Shown one piece after another: positions 9,156 to 17,561 of a DNA stretch of 64,000 nt; position 1 is the stretch's first letter, and each line of letters starts with the position of its first letter. Below the pieces are notes generated by a model, which was not told the origin of the DNA, ran no database searches, and was given only the letters and a program-made list of their open reading frames with translations. The position numbers and the translations under genes are program-made. Source of the DNA: Bradyrhizobium barranii subsp. apii (GTDB lineage: Bacteria; Pseudomonadota; Alphaproteobacteria; Rhizobiales; Xanthobacteraceae); the NCBI RefSeq assembly GCF_011516635.5, contig NZ_CP096255.1:1178001-1242000 (forward strand), given 5' to 3'.

Positions 9156-10102
9156 ATGGCCAGGGCGCTTTCGGTTGATCTTCGCCAAAGGGTGGTAGCC
9201 GCGATTGACGGTGGCATGTCCTGTCGACAGGCTGCTGAGCGCTTTGGTGTCAGCGCGGCCAGTGCGATCCGCTGGCGCGCTCGCCTCAAGAAAGTTGGCG
9301 ACATCGTTCCTAAACGCCAGGGCGGTGACCGCAAATCGCAGCGCATCGAAGCGCATTCGCAATTGATTCTGGAGGCGGTGACAGCGAGGCCGGATATCAC
9401 GCTTGCCGAGTTGCGAGAACTGTTGAAACGTCATGGAATATCGACTGGCATCGCGTCGCTCTGGCGTTTTTTCCAGCGCAGAAAGATCACACTTAAAAAA
9501 AGACAGCGCACGCCGCCGAGCAACGGCGCGGCGATATAAATGCCGCACGTGAGGAGTGGTTCGAAGGGCAAATCGACCTTGACCCTGAGCGTCTCGTCTT
9601 CATCGACGAAACCAGCGCCAACACCAAAATGGCGCGGCGTTACGGGCGCTCGCCACGCGGCGAGCGATGTCGTGCAGCTATCCCACACGGACATTGGAAG
9701 ACGACGACGTTCACCGCTGGATTGCGCTCCGACGGTCTGATCGCGCCGCTTGTTCTGGACGGTCCAATGGATGGCGACGCTTTCCTGGCCTACGTCGAGC
9801 AATTGCTCGCCCCATCGCTGCGGCCGGGCGATACCGTTATCATGGACAACTTGCCCGCTCACAAGGTCCATGGCGTTCGAGAGGCCATCCAGGCGGTCGG
9901 AGCTAGCCTGCTCTATCTTCCGCCCTACAGTCCAGACTTCAACCCGATTGAAATGGCCTTCTCCAAACTGAAAGCGCTGTTGCGGGCCGCCGCAGCCCGC
10001 ACCATGCCCGATCTCTGGCAAGCAATCGCCAACGCTCTCAAACGCTTCTCACCCGAGGAATGTCAAAATTATCTCGTCGCGGCTGGTTACGACGCAACGT
10101 GA
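9156..10102 (+). CDS. IS630-family transposase in two frames, copy 1
   Basis: The first frame (9156-9539, 127 residues) holds the helix-turn-helix DNA-binding part ([19 protein letters not shown]). The second frame holds the DDE domain: first Asp in VFIDETSAN, second in [10 protein letters not shown], Glu in [13 protein letters not shown] -1 shift on the seven-A run (CTTAAAAAAAG, about 9494) joins them as [17 protein letters not shown], giving a 315-residue protein of standard IS630 length. The same run and frames occur in copy 2, so this is programmed frameshifting rather than decay. Confidence 0.9.
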
Positions 10103-10965
10103 TCGGAAAACGCTCTATCTCTCCAAGGAATTGGGCGTGAAGGTCACGCTGCGCATCGCCAACGACTACGCCGCGGTCATCGAGGGCCAGCGCGCCGGCA
10201 ACATCCATATCGCCAGCTACGGCTCGGCGTCGTTCGCCCGCGCCCGCCTGACCGGCGTCAAGACCGATGCCTTCGCCAACGACATCAACGCCGACGGTTC
10301 GACCGGCTATTACTCGGTGTTCTTCGTCAAGGCGAGCAGCCCCTACAAGAGCGTCGACCAGCTCAAGGGCAAGAACCTCGGCCTCGTCGACCCGAACTCG
10401 ACCTCCGGCAACAACGTGCCGCGCTTCGAGCTCGACAAGATGGGCATCACGGATGCCGACACCTATTTCAGCAAGGTCGTCTTCACCGGCAGTCACGAGA
10501 ACGCGATCCTGGCGCTGGCGCAGGGCACGGTCGACGTTGCGGCCAACCAGTGGACCAGCGATGACGATTCCACGCTGGCGCAGATGCTGACCAAGGGCAT
10601 GCTGAAGAATGCCGACGGCTCGCCGATGAAGAAGGACGATTTCCGCATCATCCACAAGTCGGCGCCGATCATCAACGGCCCCTACGCCTACAATTCCGAC
10701 CTGCCGGAAGATGCCAAGGCGGCGATCGCCAAGGCGTTCTTCGACGCGCCGGCCAAGGACAAGGCGGCCTTCGATCGCCTCCAGGACGGCCAGAAGAAGG
10801 GTTTTCATCCCGCCACCACCAAGGACTGGGATGGCACGATCGAGCTGATCAAGTTCGTCGATGCACTGCGTAAGAAGAAGGCGTCCTGAGTTTCGGGACG
10901 ATAGCACTGGAGCCGGGTCGATGGATCCGGCTCTTTCTCTTTGATCGACCACCTTCCCTGGCCAG

Positions 10966-11850
10966 ATGACCGTCGCGGTTTCGATCCTTCCCGAGCAGCA
11001 GCTCGCCGTGCTCAACGCGGCCTATCGCCAGGCGGTCGCGCGCAAGCGGCTCCGACTCCTGTTGGGGCTGGTGATCTTTGCCGCAGCGCTGTTTCTTGCC
11101 GCGATCGGCGCGGAAGTGAACCTGCGCACCTTCTTCGCCCATTTCGGTAATTTCATCAGCTATTTCGACCGCATTCTCACGCTCGACAGCGGCCAGCGGG
11201 TCTGGACCGATGCCGGCGAGTGGCTGTGGGGCTGGCGCAAATGGCTGAAGATGCTGGGCGAGACGCTGCTGATCTCCTATGTCGGCACGCTGATCGGCGC
11301 GACTTTCGCCTTCTGCCTGAATTTCTTCGCGGCTGAGAACACCTCGCCGTCGCCCTGGCTGCGCTTCGTGGTGCGTCGCCTGCTCGAATTCGCCCGCACC
11401 GTGCCGGGCATCGTCTTCGCGCTGATTTTCGTGATCGCCTTCGGCCTCGGGCCGATGGCCGGCGTGCTCGCGATCGCGATCCACTCCACCGGCGCGCTCG
11501 GCAAGTTGTTCTCCGAGATCGTTGAGAATGCCGACATGAAGCCGGTTGAAGGCATCCGCTCGACCGGCGCGAGCTGGCTCTCCTGCATGCGCTTCGCCGT
11601 GGTGCCGCAGGTGACCGCGGGCTATGCCAGCTATGCGCTGCTGCGCTTCGAGATCAACGTCCGCGAGGCCTCGGTCATGGGCTTCGTCGGTGCCGGCGGC
11701 ATCGGCCAGGAGCTCGTCGTCGCCATCCGCAAGTTCTATTACTCCGACGTCAGTGCCATCCTGCTCACCATCATCATCACGGTCTTCATCATCGACATCA
11801 CCACGGGCTGGCTGCGCGGCCGTCTGTTCGGCAAGGAGGCACGGACGTGA
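10966..11850 (+). CDS. phnE: Phosphonate ABC transporter permease PhnE, first
   Basis: A 294-residue permease with an N-terminal cytoplasmic stretch, about six membrane segments and the EAA-type loop SVMGFVGAGGIGQEL near the C-terminus. Its C-terminal domain closely resembles the next gene's, which overlaps it by ATGA. With PhnC and a second PhnE it would form the phosphonate importer. Because the IS insertion in phnD lies upstream, its transcription may be reduced or driven from the IS. Confidence 0.92.
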   Translation: MTVAVSILPEQQLAVLNAAYRQAVARKRLRLLLGLVIFAAALFLAAIGAEVNLRTFFAHFGNFISYFDRILTLDSGQRVWTDAGEWLWGWRKWLKMLGETLLISYVGTLIGATFAFCLNFFAAENTSPSPWLRFVVRRLLEFARTVPGIVFALIFVIAFGLGPMAGVLAIAIHSTGALGKLFSEIVENADMKPVEGIRSTGASWLSCMRFAVVPQVTAGYASYALLRFEINVREASVMGFVGAGGIGQELVVAIRKFYYSDVSAILLTIIITVFIIDITTGWLRGRLFGKEART

Positions 11851-12695
11851 CGAGGCCGCAGGAGGTCGACACGCGAGAGCTTCGCGCGCGCTACCCCGAT
11901 GTGTTCGACCGCCCCGCCTCGGCGCGGCTCGCGATGCCGGCGATGATCGTCGCGGCGTTTGCGATCCTGGTCTACGGCCTCGTCGATCTCGACTTCTCGC
12001 CGTCGCGATTCTTTGCAGGGCTGAGCCAGCTCGGCTGGATCAGCCTGATGATGATCCCGCCCGATCCCGGCACCTCGCTGCCGGTCTATCTGAAGGCGCT
12101 GGGTGAGACACTGTCGATCGCGCTGCTCGGCACCACGCTGGCGGCGGTGTTCGCGCTTCCGGTCAGCCTGCTGGCCGCTCGCAACGTCATACCCTCGCAG
12201 ATCCTGCGTTTTCCGGTCCGCCGTTTCCTCGATTCGATCCGCGGCGTCGACACCCTGATCTGGGCGCTGGTGTGGATCAACGTGGTCGGGCTCGGTCCGT
12301 TCGCCGGCGTGCTCGCCATCGCGGTGTCGGATTTCGGCGCGTTCGGCAAGCTGTTCTCGGAGGCGATCGAGGGCGCCGACCAGAAGCAGGTCGAAGGCGT
12401 CCGCGCCTCCGGCGGCAGCGCTTTGCACGAGATCCGCTTCGGCCTGCTGCCGCAGGTGCTGCCCGTGATCGCCGGCCAGGTGCTCTATTTCATCGAATCC
12501 AACACGCGCTCGGCCACCATCATCGGCATCGTCGGCGCCGGCGGCATCGGGCTCCAGCTCGCCGAGCAGATCCGCGTGCTGGAATGGCAGCGGGTGTCGT
12601 TCCTGATCCTGATGATTCTGGTCGCCGTCGCCGCGATCGATTTTATTTCGAGCAAGTTGCGGTTTGCGATCATTGGGCGGCGAGCTGTCGCCTGA
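11847..12695 (+). CDS. phnE: Phosphonate ABC transporter permease PhnE, second
   Basis: A 282-residue permease paralogous to the preceding one. It contains a long periplasmic segment (GWISLMMIPPDPGTSL), the loop ATIIGIVGAGGIGLQLAEQI and about six hydrophobic helices. The four-base ATGA overlap with the first permease implies coupled translation and a heterodimeric channel, as in many Rhizobiales phnCDE1E2 operons. It is the last gene of the operon; a palindromic spacer repeat follows. Confidence 0.92.
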   Translation: MTRPQEVDTRELRARYPDVFDRPASARLAMPAMIVAAFAILVYGLVDLDFSPSRFFAGLSQLGWISLMMIPPDPGTSLPVYLKALGETLSIALLGTTLAAVFALPVSLLAARNVIPSQILRFPVRRFLDSIRGVDTLIWALVWINVVGLGPFAGVLAIAVSDFGAFGKLFSEAIEGADQKQVEGVRASGGSALHEIRFGLLPQVLPVIAGQVLYFIESNTRSATIIGIVGAGGIGLQLAEQIRVLEWQRVSFLILMILVAVAAIDFISSKLRFAIIGRRAVA

Positions 12696-12705
12696 TCGCC
12701 GGCGC

Positions 12706-12801
12706 CGTAGGGTGGGCAAAGCGAAGCGTGCCCACCACTTCTGCTTAGATATCGGAGGTAGATGGTGGGCACGGCGCAAGTGCGCCTTTGCCCACCCTAC
12801 G
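12706..12801. repeat. Palindromic spacer repeat between convergent phnE and phnF
   Basis: The arms CGTAGGGTGGGCAAAG and its reverse complement CTTTGCCCACCCTACG enclose further inverted segments (GTGCCCACCA). The repeat lies between the stops of convergent genes and is of the REP-like type common in Bradyrhizobium. It could act as a bidirectional terminator. Confidence 0.7.
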
Positions 12802-12822
12802 ATTCCTGCGCGAGCGGGGAGC

Positions 12823-13554
12823 TCACCCGTTCTCCACCAGAAACTCCACCCGCTCCGCCGCGAACCGCGAATGCTTCGTCACCAGCGGCTTGCCGGCGAG
12901 GTCGTGGTCGGTCGCGTCGACCACCAGGATCGGCCGTCCCAGCGGCAGATCGAGCCGCGCGGCATCGGTTGCGTCCACGATGCCGGCGGTGATCCGGGTC
13001 GCGCCGCGACTGTAGTCGCGGACCCCGTAGTGCTCGAGCAGTTTCGTCATCGAGCGCGTCGCGGCGAATACCTCACCCGCGCCCGGGAACAATTCCGCTG
13101 ACAGCCAGGTGGTGGAGACGCAGATCGGCGTGCGGTCGGCGAGGCGGATCGCCTCGATACGCACCAGCGGTGCGCCGGCCTTCAATCCCAGTTCGCGCGC
13201 GAGTTCGCGGGTTGCGACGTCGCCGGACGCTTCGATCAGCCGGCCATGCGGTTCGCGGCCATCCGCGCCGACGATCTCGGAGAAGCGGGTGCGCGAGCGC
13301 AAGGGATAAGCAAGGCGCTGCGCCTCGACATAGGTTCCGCTGCCGCGTTCGGCGCGCACGATGCCGCGCTCGGCAAGCGCGGCCAGCGCGCGCCGCACGG
13401 TGTGGCGGTTCACCCGATAGGTTTCGGCGATCTCCATCTCGCCCGGCAGCTTGTCGCCGGCCGCAAAGCGGCCGTCGGCGATGCCACGCTCGATGCCGTC
13501 GGCAACGAGGCGCCACAGCGCGACGCCCGAAGAGGCTGTGTCCTGCATGCTCAT
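12823..13554 (-). CDS. phnF: GntR-family phosphonate regulator PhnF
   Basis: A 243-residue HutC-subfamily GntR regulator. The N-terminal winged helix includes AETYRVNRHTVRRALAALAE, and GTYVE marks the domain end. A UTRA ligand-binding domain follows (RFSEIV near residue 90, ATRITAGIVDATDAARL later). It diverges from phnG; a 28-bp palindrome between the two genes is a good operator. It is expected to repress phnG-N and itself until a phosphonate or phosphate-related effector binds. Confidence 0.9.
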   Translation of the reverse strand: MSMQDTASSGVALWRLVADGIERGIADGRFAAGDKLPGEMEIAETYRVNRHTVRRALAALAERGIVRAERGSGTYVEAQRLAYPLRSRTRFSEIVGADGREPHGRLIEASGDVATRELARELGLKAGAPLVRIEAIRLADRTPICVSTTWLSAELFPGAGEVFAATRSMTKLLEHYGVRDYSRGATRITAGIVDATDAARLDLPLGRPILVVDATDHDLAGKPLVTKHSRFAAERVEFLVENG

Positions 13555-13587
13555 GTCGCCGAGAAGCCTACTTCAGAAATCACACGT

Positions 13588-13605
13588 TTGTCACGAAACA
13601 GTCAT
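13588..13605 (+). promoter_or_regulatory. Pho-box-like site before phnG
   Basis: TTGTCACGAAACAGTCAT fits two 7-bp half sites at 11-bp spacing (GTCA at 13590 and 13601), the PhoB pattern. It lies upstream of the PhnF-type palindrome, so activation by PhoB and repression by PhnF could be combined at this promoter. Confidence 0.6.
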
Positions 13606-13618
13606 GGCGCTTCCGTAT

Positions 13619-13646
13619 CAAGTTGTCTATTATCATAGACAACTTG
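13619..13646. promoter_or_regulatory. 28-bp perfect palindrome, likely PhnF operator
   Basis: Arms CAAGTTGTCTAT and ATAGACAACTTG are perfect reverse complements around a 4-bp spacer (TATC). The site lies between the divergent phnF and phnG genes, 36 bases before the phnG start. HutC/GntR proteins bind such symmetric sites. The match to PhnF is inferred from position. Confidence 0.75.
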
Positions 13647-13682
13647 GATTCGGCAAGTTCTGTCAAAAGCTCGGTGGATTTG

Positions 13683-14138
13683 GTGACCCAGCACAATAAC
13701 CAGCAAGTCCAGCGCAAGGCCGCGATGGCCGTGCTGGCGCACGCGGAGGCGGGCGAGATCGCCGCTCGCCTCCGCGCTTTCGCCCTGCCGGCGCATCAGG
13801 AGCTGCGCGCGCCGGAAAACGGTCTCGTCATGCTGCGCGGCCGGGTCGGCGGCGACGGCGCGCCTTTCAATCTCGGTGAAGCCACGGTGTCCCGCGCCGC
13901 GGTCCGGCTCGCGAGCGGCGAGGTCGGCTTCGGCTACACGCTGGGGCGCGATGGCGAAAAGGCGCGGTTGATCGCGCTGTGCGACGCACTGGCGCAATCC
14001 AGTGATTTCGGCGAGGCGGTGGAGCGTGACGTTATCGCGCCGTTGCGCGAGCAGCTTATGATCCAGCGCAAGCAGGCGGCGACCGAGACCGCCGCGACGA
14101 AGGTTGATTTCTACACCATGGTGCGCGGTGAGGGGTGA
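13683..14138 (+). CDS. phnG: C-P lyase core subunit PhnG
   Basis: A 151-residue subunit of the PhnGHIJ core complex, which with PhnI moves the phosphonate onto ATP to make ribose-1-phosphonate triphosphate. Motifs include QRKAAMAVLAHA at the N-terminus, GEATVSRAAVRL and KVDFYTMVRGE at the C-terminus. GTG 13683 gives the family's usual length; TTG 13680 is an alternative, with GGTGGA just upstream. First gene of the rightward lyase operon, 4 bases before phnH. Confidence 0.93.
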   Translation: MTQHNNQQVQRKAAMAVLAHAEAGEIAARLRAFALPAHQELRAPENGLVMLRGRVGGDGAPFNLGEATVSRAAVRLASGEVGFGYTLGRDGEKARLIALCDALAQSSDFGEAVERDVIAPLREQLMIQRKQAATETAATKVDFYTMVRGEG

Positions 14139-14142
14139 GGCC

Positions 14143-14751
14143 ATGACCACGATTGCGGAACTACCGCCGGGTTTCGTCGACAAGGTCTTGTCGGCGCAAT
14201 CGACCTTTCGTTCCGTCATGGACGCGATGGCACGGCCGGGCTCGGTCCAGCGCATCGTGCCGATGGCGGGATCGCCCGGCCCGATGATGCGCGGCACCAC
14301 TGCGATCGCGCTGACGCTGTTCGACCACGACACGCCGCTCTGGCTCGATGCCCGGATGGCGGAGAGGTCGGACGTGGTGAAATGGCTCAAGTTCCACACC
14401 GGCGCGCCGGTGGTGCAGGACTCCTCGATCGCGAGTTTCGCGCTGATCAGCGACGGCGCAGCGCTGCCGTCGCTCGAGCGCTTCGCACTCGGCACGAATG
14501 AGTATCCGGATCGTTCGACCACGGTGATCCTTCAGGTCGAGAGCCTGAATTCGGGGCGCAGTTTCGAACTGCGTGGCCCCGGCATCGACGGTGTCGCGAC
14601 GCTTCAGGCCTCGATCAGGCCTTTCGACCTGTTCGAGCGGCTGCGGTTCAACGAGACGCTGTTTCCGCGCGGCATCGATTTGGTACTGGTCGCCGATGAT
14701 GCCGTGGTTGCGATCCCGCGCACCACGCGTGTCGTGAACAAGGGAAGCTAG
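14143..14751 (+). CDS. phnH: C-P lyase core subunit PhnH
   Basis: A 202-residue PhnH, a fold related to PLP-dependent transferases but lacking the cofactor, and a structural part of the PhnGHIJ complex. The family pattern FRSVMDAMARPGS is near residue 24 and the C-terminus has PRGIDLVLV. ATG 14143 follows GTGAGG. It sits 4 bases after phnG and 4 before phnI. Confidence 0.93.
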   Translation: MTTIAELPPGFVDKVLSAQSTFRSVMDAMARPGSVQRIVPMAGSPGPMMRGTTAIALTLFDHDTPLWLDARMAERSDVVKWLKFHTGAPVVQDSSIASFALISDGAALPSLERFALGTNEYPDRSTTVILQVESLNSGRSFELRGPGIDGVATLQASIRPFDLFERLRFNETLFPRGIDLVLVADDAVVAIPRTTRVVNKGS

Positions 14752-14755
14752 CCGC

Positions 14756-15859
14756 ATGTATGTCGCAGTCAAAGGCGGCGAGCGCGCCATCGAGAACGCC
14801 CATCGCCTGCTCGCCAATGCGCGGCGTGGCGACCAGAGCGTTTCCGAGGTCACGCTGGATCAGATCTCGGAGCAGCTTGGCCTCGCCGTGGACCGCGTCA
14901 TGAGCGAAGGGTCGCTCTATGACCGCGAGCTCGCGGCGCTCGCCATCAAGCAGGCGCGCGGGGATCTGATCGAGGCGATCTTCCTGGTCCGCGCCTTCCG
15001 CGCCACCCTGCCGCGCTTCGGCGCCAGCGAGCCGGTCGAGACCGGCGCGATGCGGGTGCAGAGGCGGGTGTCGGCGACCTTCAAGGACATTCCCGGCGGC
15101 CAGATCCTCGGGCCGACCTTCGACTACACGCATCGTTTGCTCGATCCCTCGCTTGGCCAGGGCTTTGTGCCTGAAGTGCCGGCGACGGCCGAAGCTTCGA
15201 CGGCGCCCACGCCGCGTGTGACCGACATTCTGGGCCGCGACGGGCTGATCGAATCCTCGCCGCAAGCCGAAGACGGCGCCAGCGTCGGCGATCTTACGCG
15301 CGAACCGCTGAACTTCCCGGCCGATCGCGACCTGCGCCTGCAAAACCTCGCGCGCGGTGACGAAGGCTTTCTGCTGGCCATGGGTTATTCCACCCAGCGC
15401 GGTTACGGCCGCAACCATCCCTTCGTCGGCGAGATCCGCTTCGGCGAGGTCGAGGTCGAATTTTTCGCGGAAGACGTCGGCTTCGCCGTGCCGCTCGGCT
15501 CCATCGAGCTCACCGAGTGCCAGATGGTGAATCAATTCAAGGGTTCGGCGACGGAAGCGCCGTGTTTCACCCGCGGCTATGGTCTCGCCTTCGGCCAGAG
15601 CGAGCGCAAGACCATGTCGATGGCGCTGGTTGACCGCGCGCTGCGTGCCCGCGAGCTCGGCGAAGAAGCCGTGGCCCCGGCGCAAGATGAAGAATTCGTG
15701 ATGTCGCATTCGGACAACGTCCAGGCGACCGGCTTCGTCGAGCATCTGAAGCTGCCGCACTATGTCGACTTCCAGTCCGAGCTCGGCCTGCTCCGCAAGC
15801 TGCGTAAGGAATTTGCCGAGGCCAATGCGCCCGATGCCATGAAGGAGGCCGCGGAATGA
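14756..15859 (+). CDS. phnI: C-P lyase subunit PhnI
   Basis: A 367-residue PhnI, the nucleosidase-like subunit that displaces adenine from ATP and attaches the phosphonate to C1 of ribose. It begins MYVAVKGGERAIENAH and contains GYSTQRGYGRNHPFVGEI and CFTRGYGLAFGQSERK, typical conserved stretches. The stop overlaps the phnJ ATG by four bases. Confidence 0.95.
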   Translation: MYVAVKGGERAIENAHRLLANARRGDQSVSEVTLDQISEQLGLAVDRVMSEGSLYDRELAALAIKQARGDLIEAIFLVRAFRATLPRFGASEPVETGAMRVQRRVSATFKDIPGGQILGPTFDYTHRLLDPSLGQGFVPEVPATAEASTAPTPRVTDILGRDGLIESSPQAEDGASVGDLTREPLNFPADRDLRLQNLARGDEGFLLAMGYSTQRGYGRNHPFVGEIRFGEVEVEFFAEDVGFAVPLGSIELTECQMVNQFKGSATEAPCFTRGYGLAFGQSERKTMSMALVDRALRARELGEEAVAPAQDEEFVMSHSDNVQATGFVEHLKLPHYVDFQSELGLLRKLRKEFAEANAPDAMKEAAE

Positions 15860-16746
15860 ACGCGCCCGCCTACAATTTCGCCTATCTCGACGAACAGACC
15901 AAGCGGATGATCCGCCGCGCCATCCTCAAGGCGATCGCTATTCCGGGTTATCAGGTGCAGTTCGCCAGCCGTGAAATGCCGATGCCCTATGGCTGGGGAA
16001 CCGGCGGCGTGCAGGTCACGGCCGCGATCCTTGGGCCCCAGGATGTGCTGAAGGTGATCGACCAGGGCTCGGACGACACGACGAATGCGATCTCGATCCG
16101 CAAATTCTTCGCCAAGACCGCGGGCGTCGCCACGACCACGGCCACAGAAGATGCGACCGTGATCCAGACCCGTCACCGCATCCCGGAGACGGCGCTGCAC
16201 GCAAACCAGGTGCTGGTCTATCAGGTGCCGATCCCGGAGCCGCTGCGTTTCCTCGAGCCGCGCGAGACCGAGACGCGGCGCATGCATGCGCTCGCCGAAT
16301 ACGGCCTGATGCATGTGAAGCTTTACGAGGACATCGCCCGCTTCGGCCACATCGCCACCGCCTACGCCTATCCGGTGAAGGTCAACGCGCGCTACGTGAT
16401 GGATCCGTCACCGACGCCGAAATTCGACAATCCCAAGATGGACAATTGCCCGGCGCTGCAATTGTTCGGCGCCGGTCGCGAGAAGCGCATCTATGCGATC
16501 CCGCCCTATACGCAGGTGGTGTCGCTCGATTTCGAGGATCACCCGTTCGAGCCGTACCGCTTCAACGCGCCCTGCGCACTGTGCGCGGCCGAGAATTCCT
16601 ATCTCGACGAGATCGTCACGGACGACAAGGGCGGGCGCATGTTCGTGTGCTCGGACACCGACTATTGCGAGGGCCGTCAGGCCGCCGGCCATCACGGCAG
16701 CCTCAGCGCCGCGCCGTACAAGGACAAGGCGGGTTCACATGGCTGA
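15856..16746 (+). CDS. phnJ: Carbon-phosphorus lyase PhnJ
   Basis: A 296-residue radical-SAM C-P lyase that cleaves alpha-D-ribose 1-methylphosphonate 5-phosphate to methane and the 1,2-cyclic phosphate. The four conserved cysteines are at 240, 243, 265 and 271 (CALC and CSDTDYC), matching the E. coli set 241, 244, 266 (Fe-S ligands) and 272 (radical transfer). All are intact, so the enzyme should be active. The stop overlaps the phnK start by 8 bases. Confidence 0.97.
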   Translation: MNAPAYNFAYLDEQTKRMIRRAILKAIAIPGYQVQFASREMPMPYGWGTGGVQVTAAILGPQDVLKVIDQGSDDTTNAISIRKFFAKTAGVATTTATEDATVIQTRHRIPETALHANQVLVYQVPIPEPLRFLEPRETETRRMHALAEYGLMHVKLYEDIARFGHIATAYAYPVKVNARYVMDPSPTPKFDNPKMDNCPALQLFGAGREKRIYAIPPYTQVVSLDFEDHPFEPYRFNAPCALCAAENSYLDEIVTDDKGGRMFVCSDTDYCEGRQAAGHHGSLSAAPYKDKAGSHG

Positions 16747-17551
16747 TCAAGACATGGCTGATCTCGCCAAGCTCGAAAACGACCAGCCGCTGCTGCTCGC
16801 AGAATCCCTCAGCAAGTCCTACGGCCGCATCGCCGCGTGCCGCGACGTCTCATTCTCGCTCTACCCCGGCGAGGTGCTGGCGATCGTCGGCGAGTCCGGC
16901 TCGGGCAAGTCGACACTGCTGCAAATGCTGTCGGGCCAGCTCGCGCCGAGCGCCGGCCAGGTGTCGTACCGGATGCGCGACGGCATCACCCGCGATCTCA
17001 CTAGCCTCGGCGAAGCCGAGCGGCGCTTCCTGTTCCGCACCGACTGGGGCTATGTGCACCAGGATCCCGCGCAGGGCCTGCGCATGGCGGTCTCGGCCGG
17101 CGCCAATGTCGGCGAACGGCTGATGGCGGTGGGCTGGAATCACTACGGCCGCATCCGCGATACCGCGTCGGACTGGCTCACCCGCGTCGAGATGGACATC
17201 GCGCGCATCGACGATGCGCCGCGCACCTATTCCGGCGGCATGCGCCAGCGTCTCCAGATCGCGCGCAACCTCGTCACCGAGCCGCGGCTGGTGTTCATGG
17301 ACGAGCCGACCGGTGGCCTCGATGTCTCCGTGCAGGCGCGCCTGCTCGACCTCGTGCGCAGCCTCGTCGCCGAGCTGCACCTTGCCGTCATCATCGTCAC
17401 CCACGATCTCGCGGTGGCGCGACTGCTGTCGCATCGCGTGATGGTGATGAAGGGCGGCCGCGTCATCGAGACCGGTCTCACCGACCAGGTGCTCGACGAC
17501 CCCCGCGAGCCCTATACCCAGCTCCTCGTCTCCTCGATTTTGCCGCCATAA
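16739..17551 (+). CDS. phnK: C-P lyase ABC protein PhnK
   Basis: A 270-residue ABC-type ATPase that docks on the PhnGHIJ core. It has Walker A GESGSGKST, signature YSGGMRQRLQIARNL, Walker B LVFMDEPTGGLD and the switch histidine in IVTHDLAVA. ATG 16739 gives MADQDMADLAK, with a second possible start six codons on. It is not a transporter subunit; its position between phnJ and phnL supports PhnK. Confidence 0.94.
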   Translation: MADQDMADLAKLENDQPLLLAESLSKSYGRIAACRDVSFSLYPGEVLAIVGESGSGKSTLLQMLSGQLAPSAGQVSYRMRDGITRDLTSLGEAERRFLFRTDWGYVHQDPAQGLRMAVSAGANVGERLMAVGWNHYGRIRDTASDWLTRVEMDIARIDDAPRTYSGGMRQRLQIARNLVTEPRLVFMDEPTGGLDVSVQARLLDLVRSLVAELHLAVIIVTHDLAVARLLSHRVMVMKGGRVIETGLTDQVLDDPREPYTQLLVSSILPP

Positions 17552-17561
17552 GCCTTCCAAG

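Larger units (their letters stand above)
6490..10115 (+). mobile_element. IS630-family element, copy 1, carrying a nested IS91-like element
   Basis: The termini are GAGCATTTTCCGACCGG on the left and GATCGGAAAACGCTC on the right, flanked by the duplicated TA (6488-6489 and 10116-10117) typical of IS630/Tc1. With the nested element and its three-base target removed the IS is 1052 bp, the same as the clean copy at 36927-37978. Only a few bases differ from that copy, so both insertions are recent. The left 33 bases of the IS are separated from the rest by the nested element. Confidence 0.93.
6326..10889 (+). pseudogene. phnD: phnD, phosphonate-binding protein, split by nested insertion sequences
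   Basis: The 5' piece (6326-6490) encodes a signal peptide (MITRRLVLAGAAALAFTTSA) and the start of the mature protein, ending in WAPFMN and then a TAG formed by the insertion. The 3' piece runs from 10116 to 10889 and begins LSKELGVKV. Removing 6490-10117, which is the IS630 element plus one copy of its TA target, rejoins the frame as PFMN-Y-LSKELG with no base lost and gives a 311-residue protein of normal PhnD length. Neither fragment can make a working binding protein: the N-terminal piece is 54 residues and the C-terminal piece lacks a signal peptide. Transporter function is therefore probably lost even though phnC and both phnE genes are intact. Confidence 0.95.

Noticed and set aside
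9494..9540. IS630 transposase as a degraded gene
   Set aside because: Both copies have the same two-frame layout and slippery A7 run, which is the normal expression mode of such elements.
12706..12801. Spacer palindromes as CRISPR arrays
   Set aside because: The repeats are single palindromes without regular spacers, and no cas genes are present in the window.
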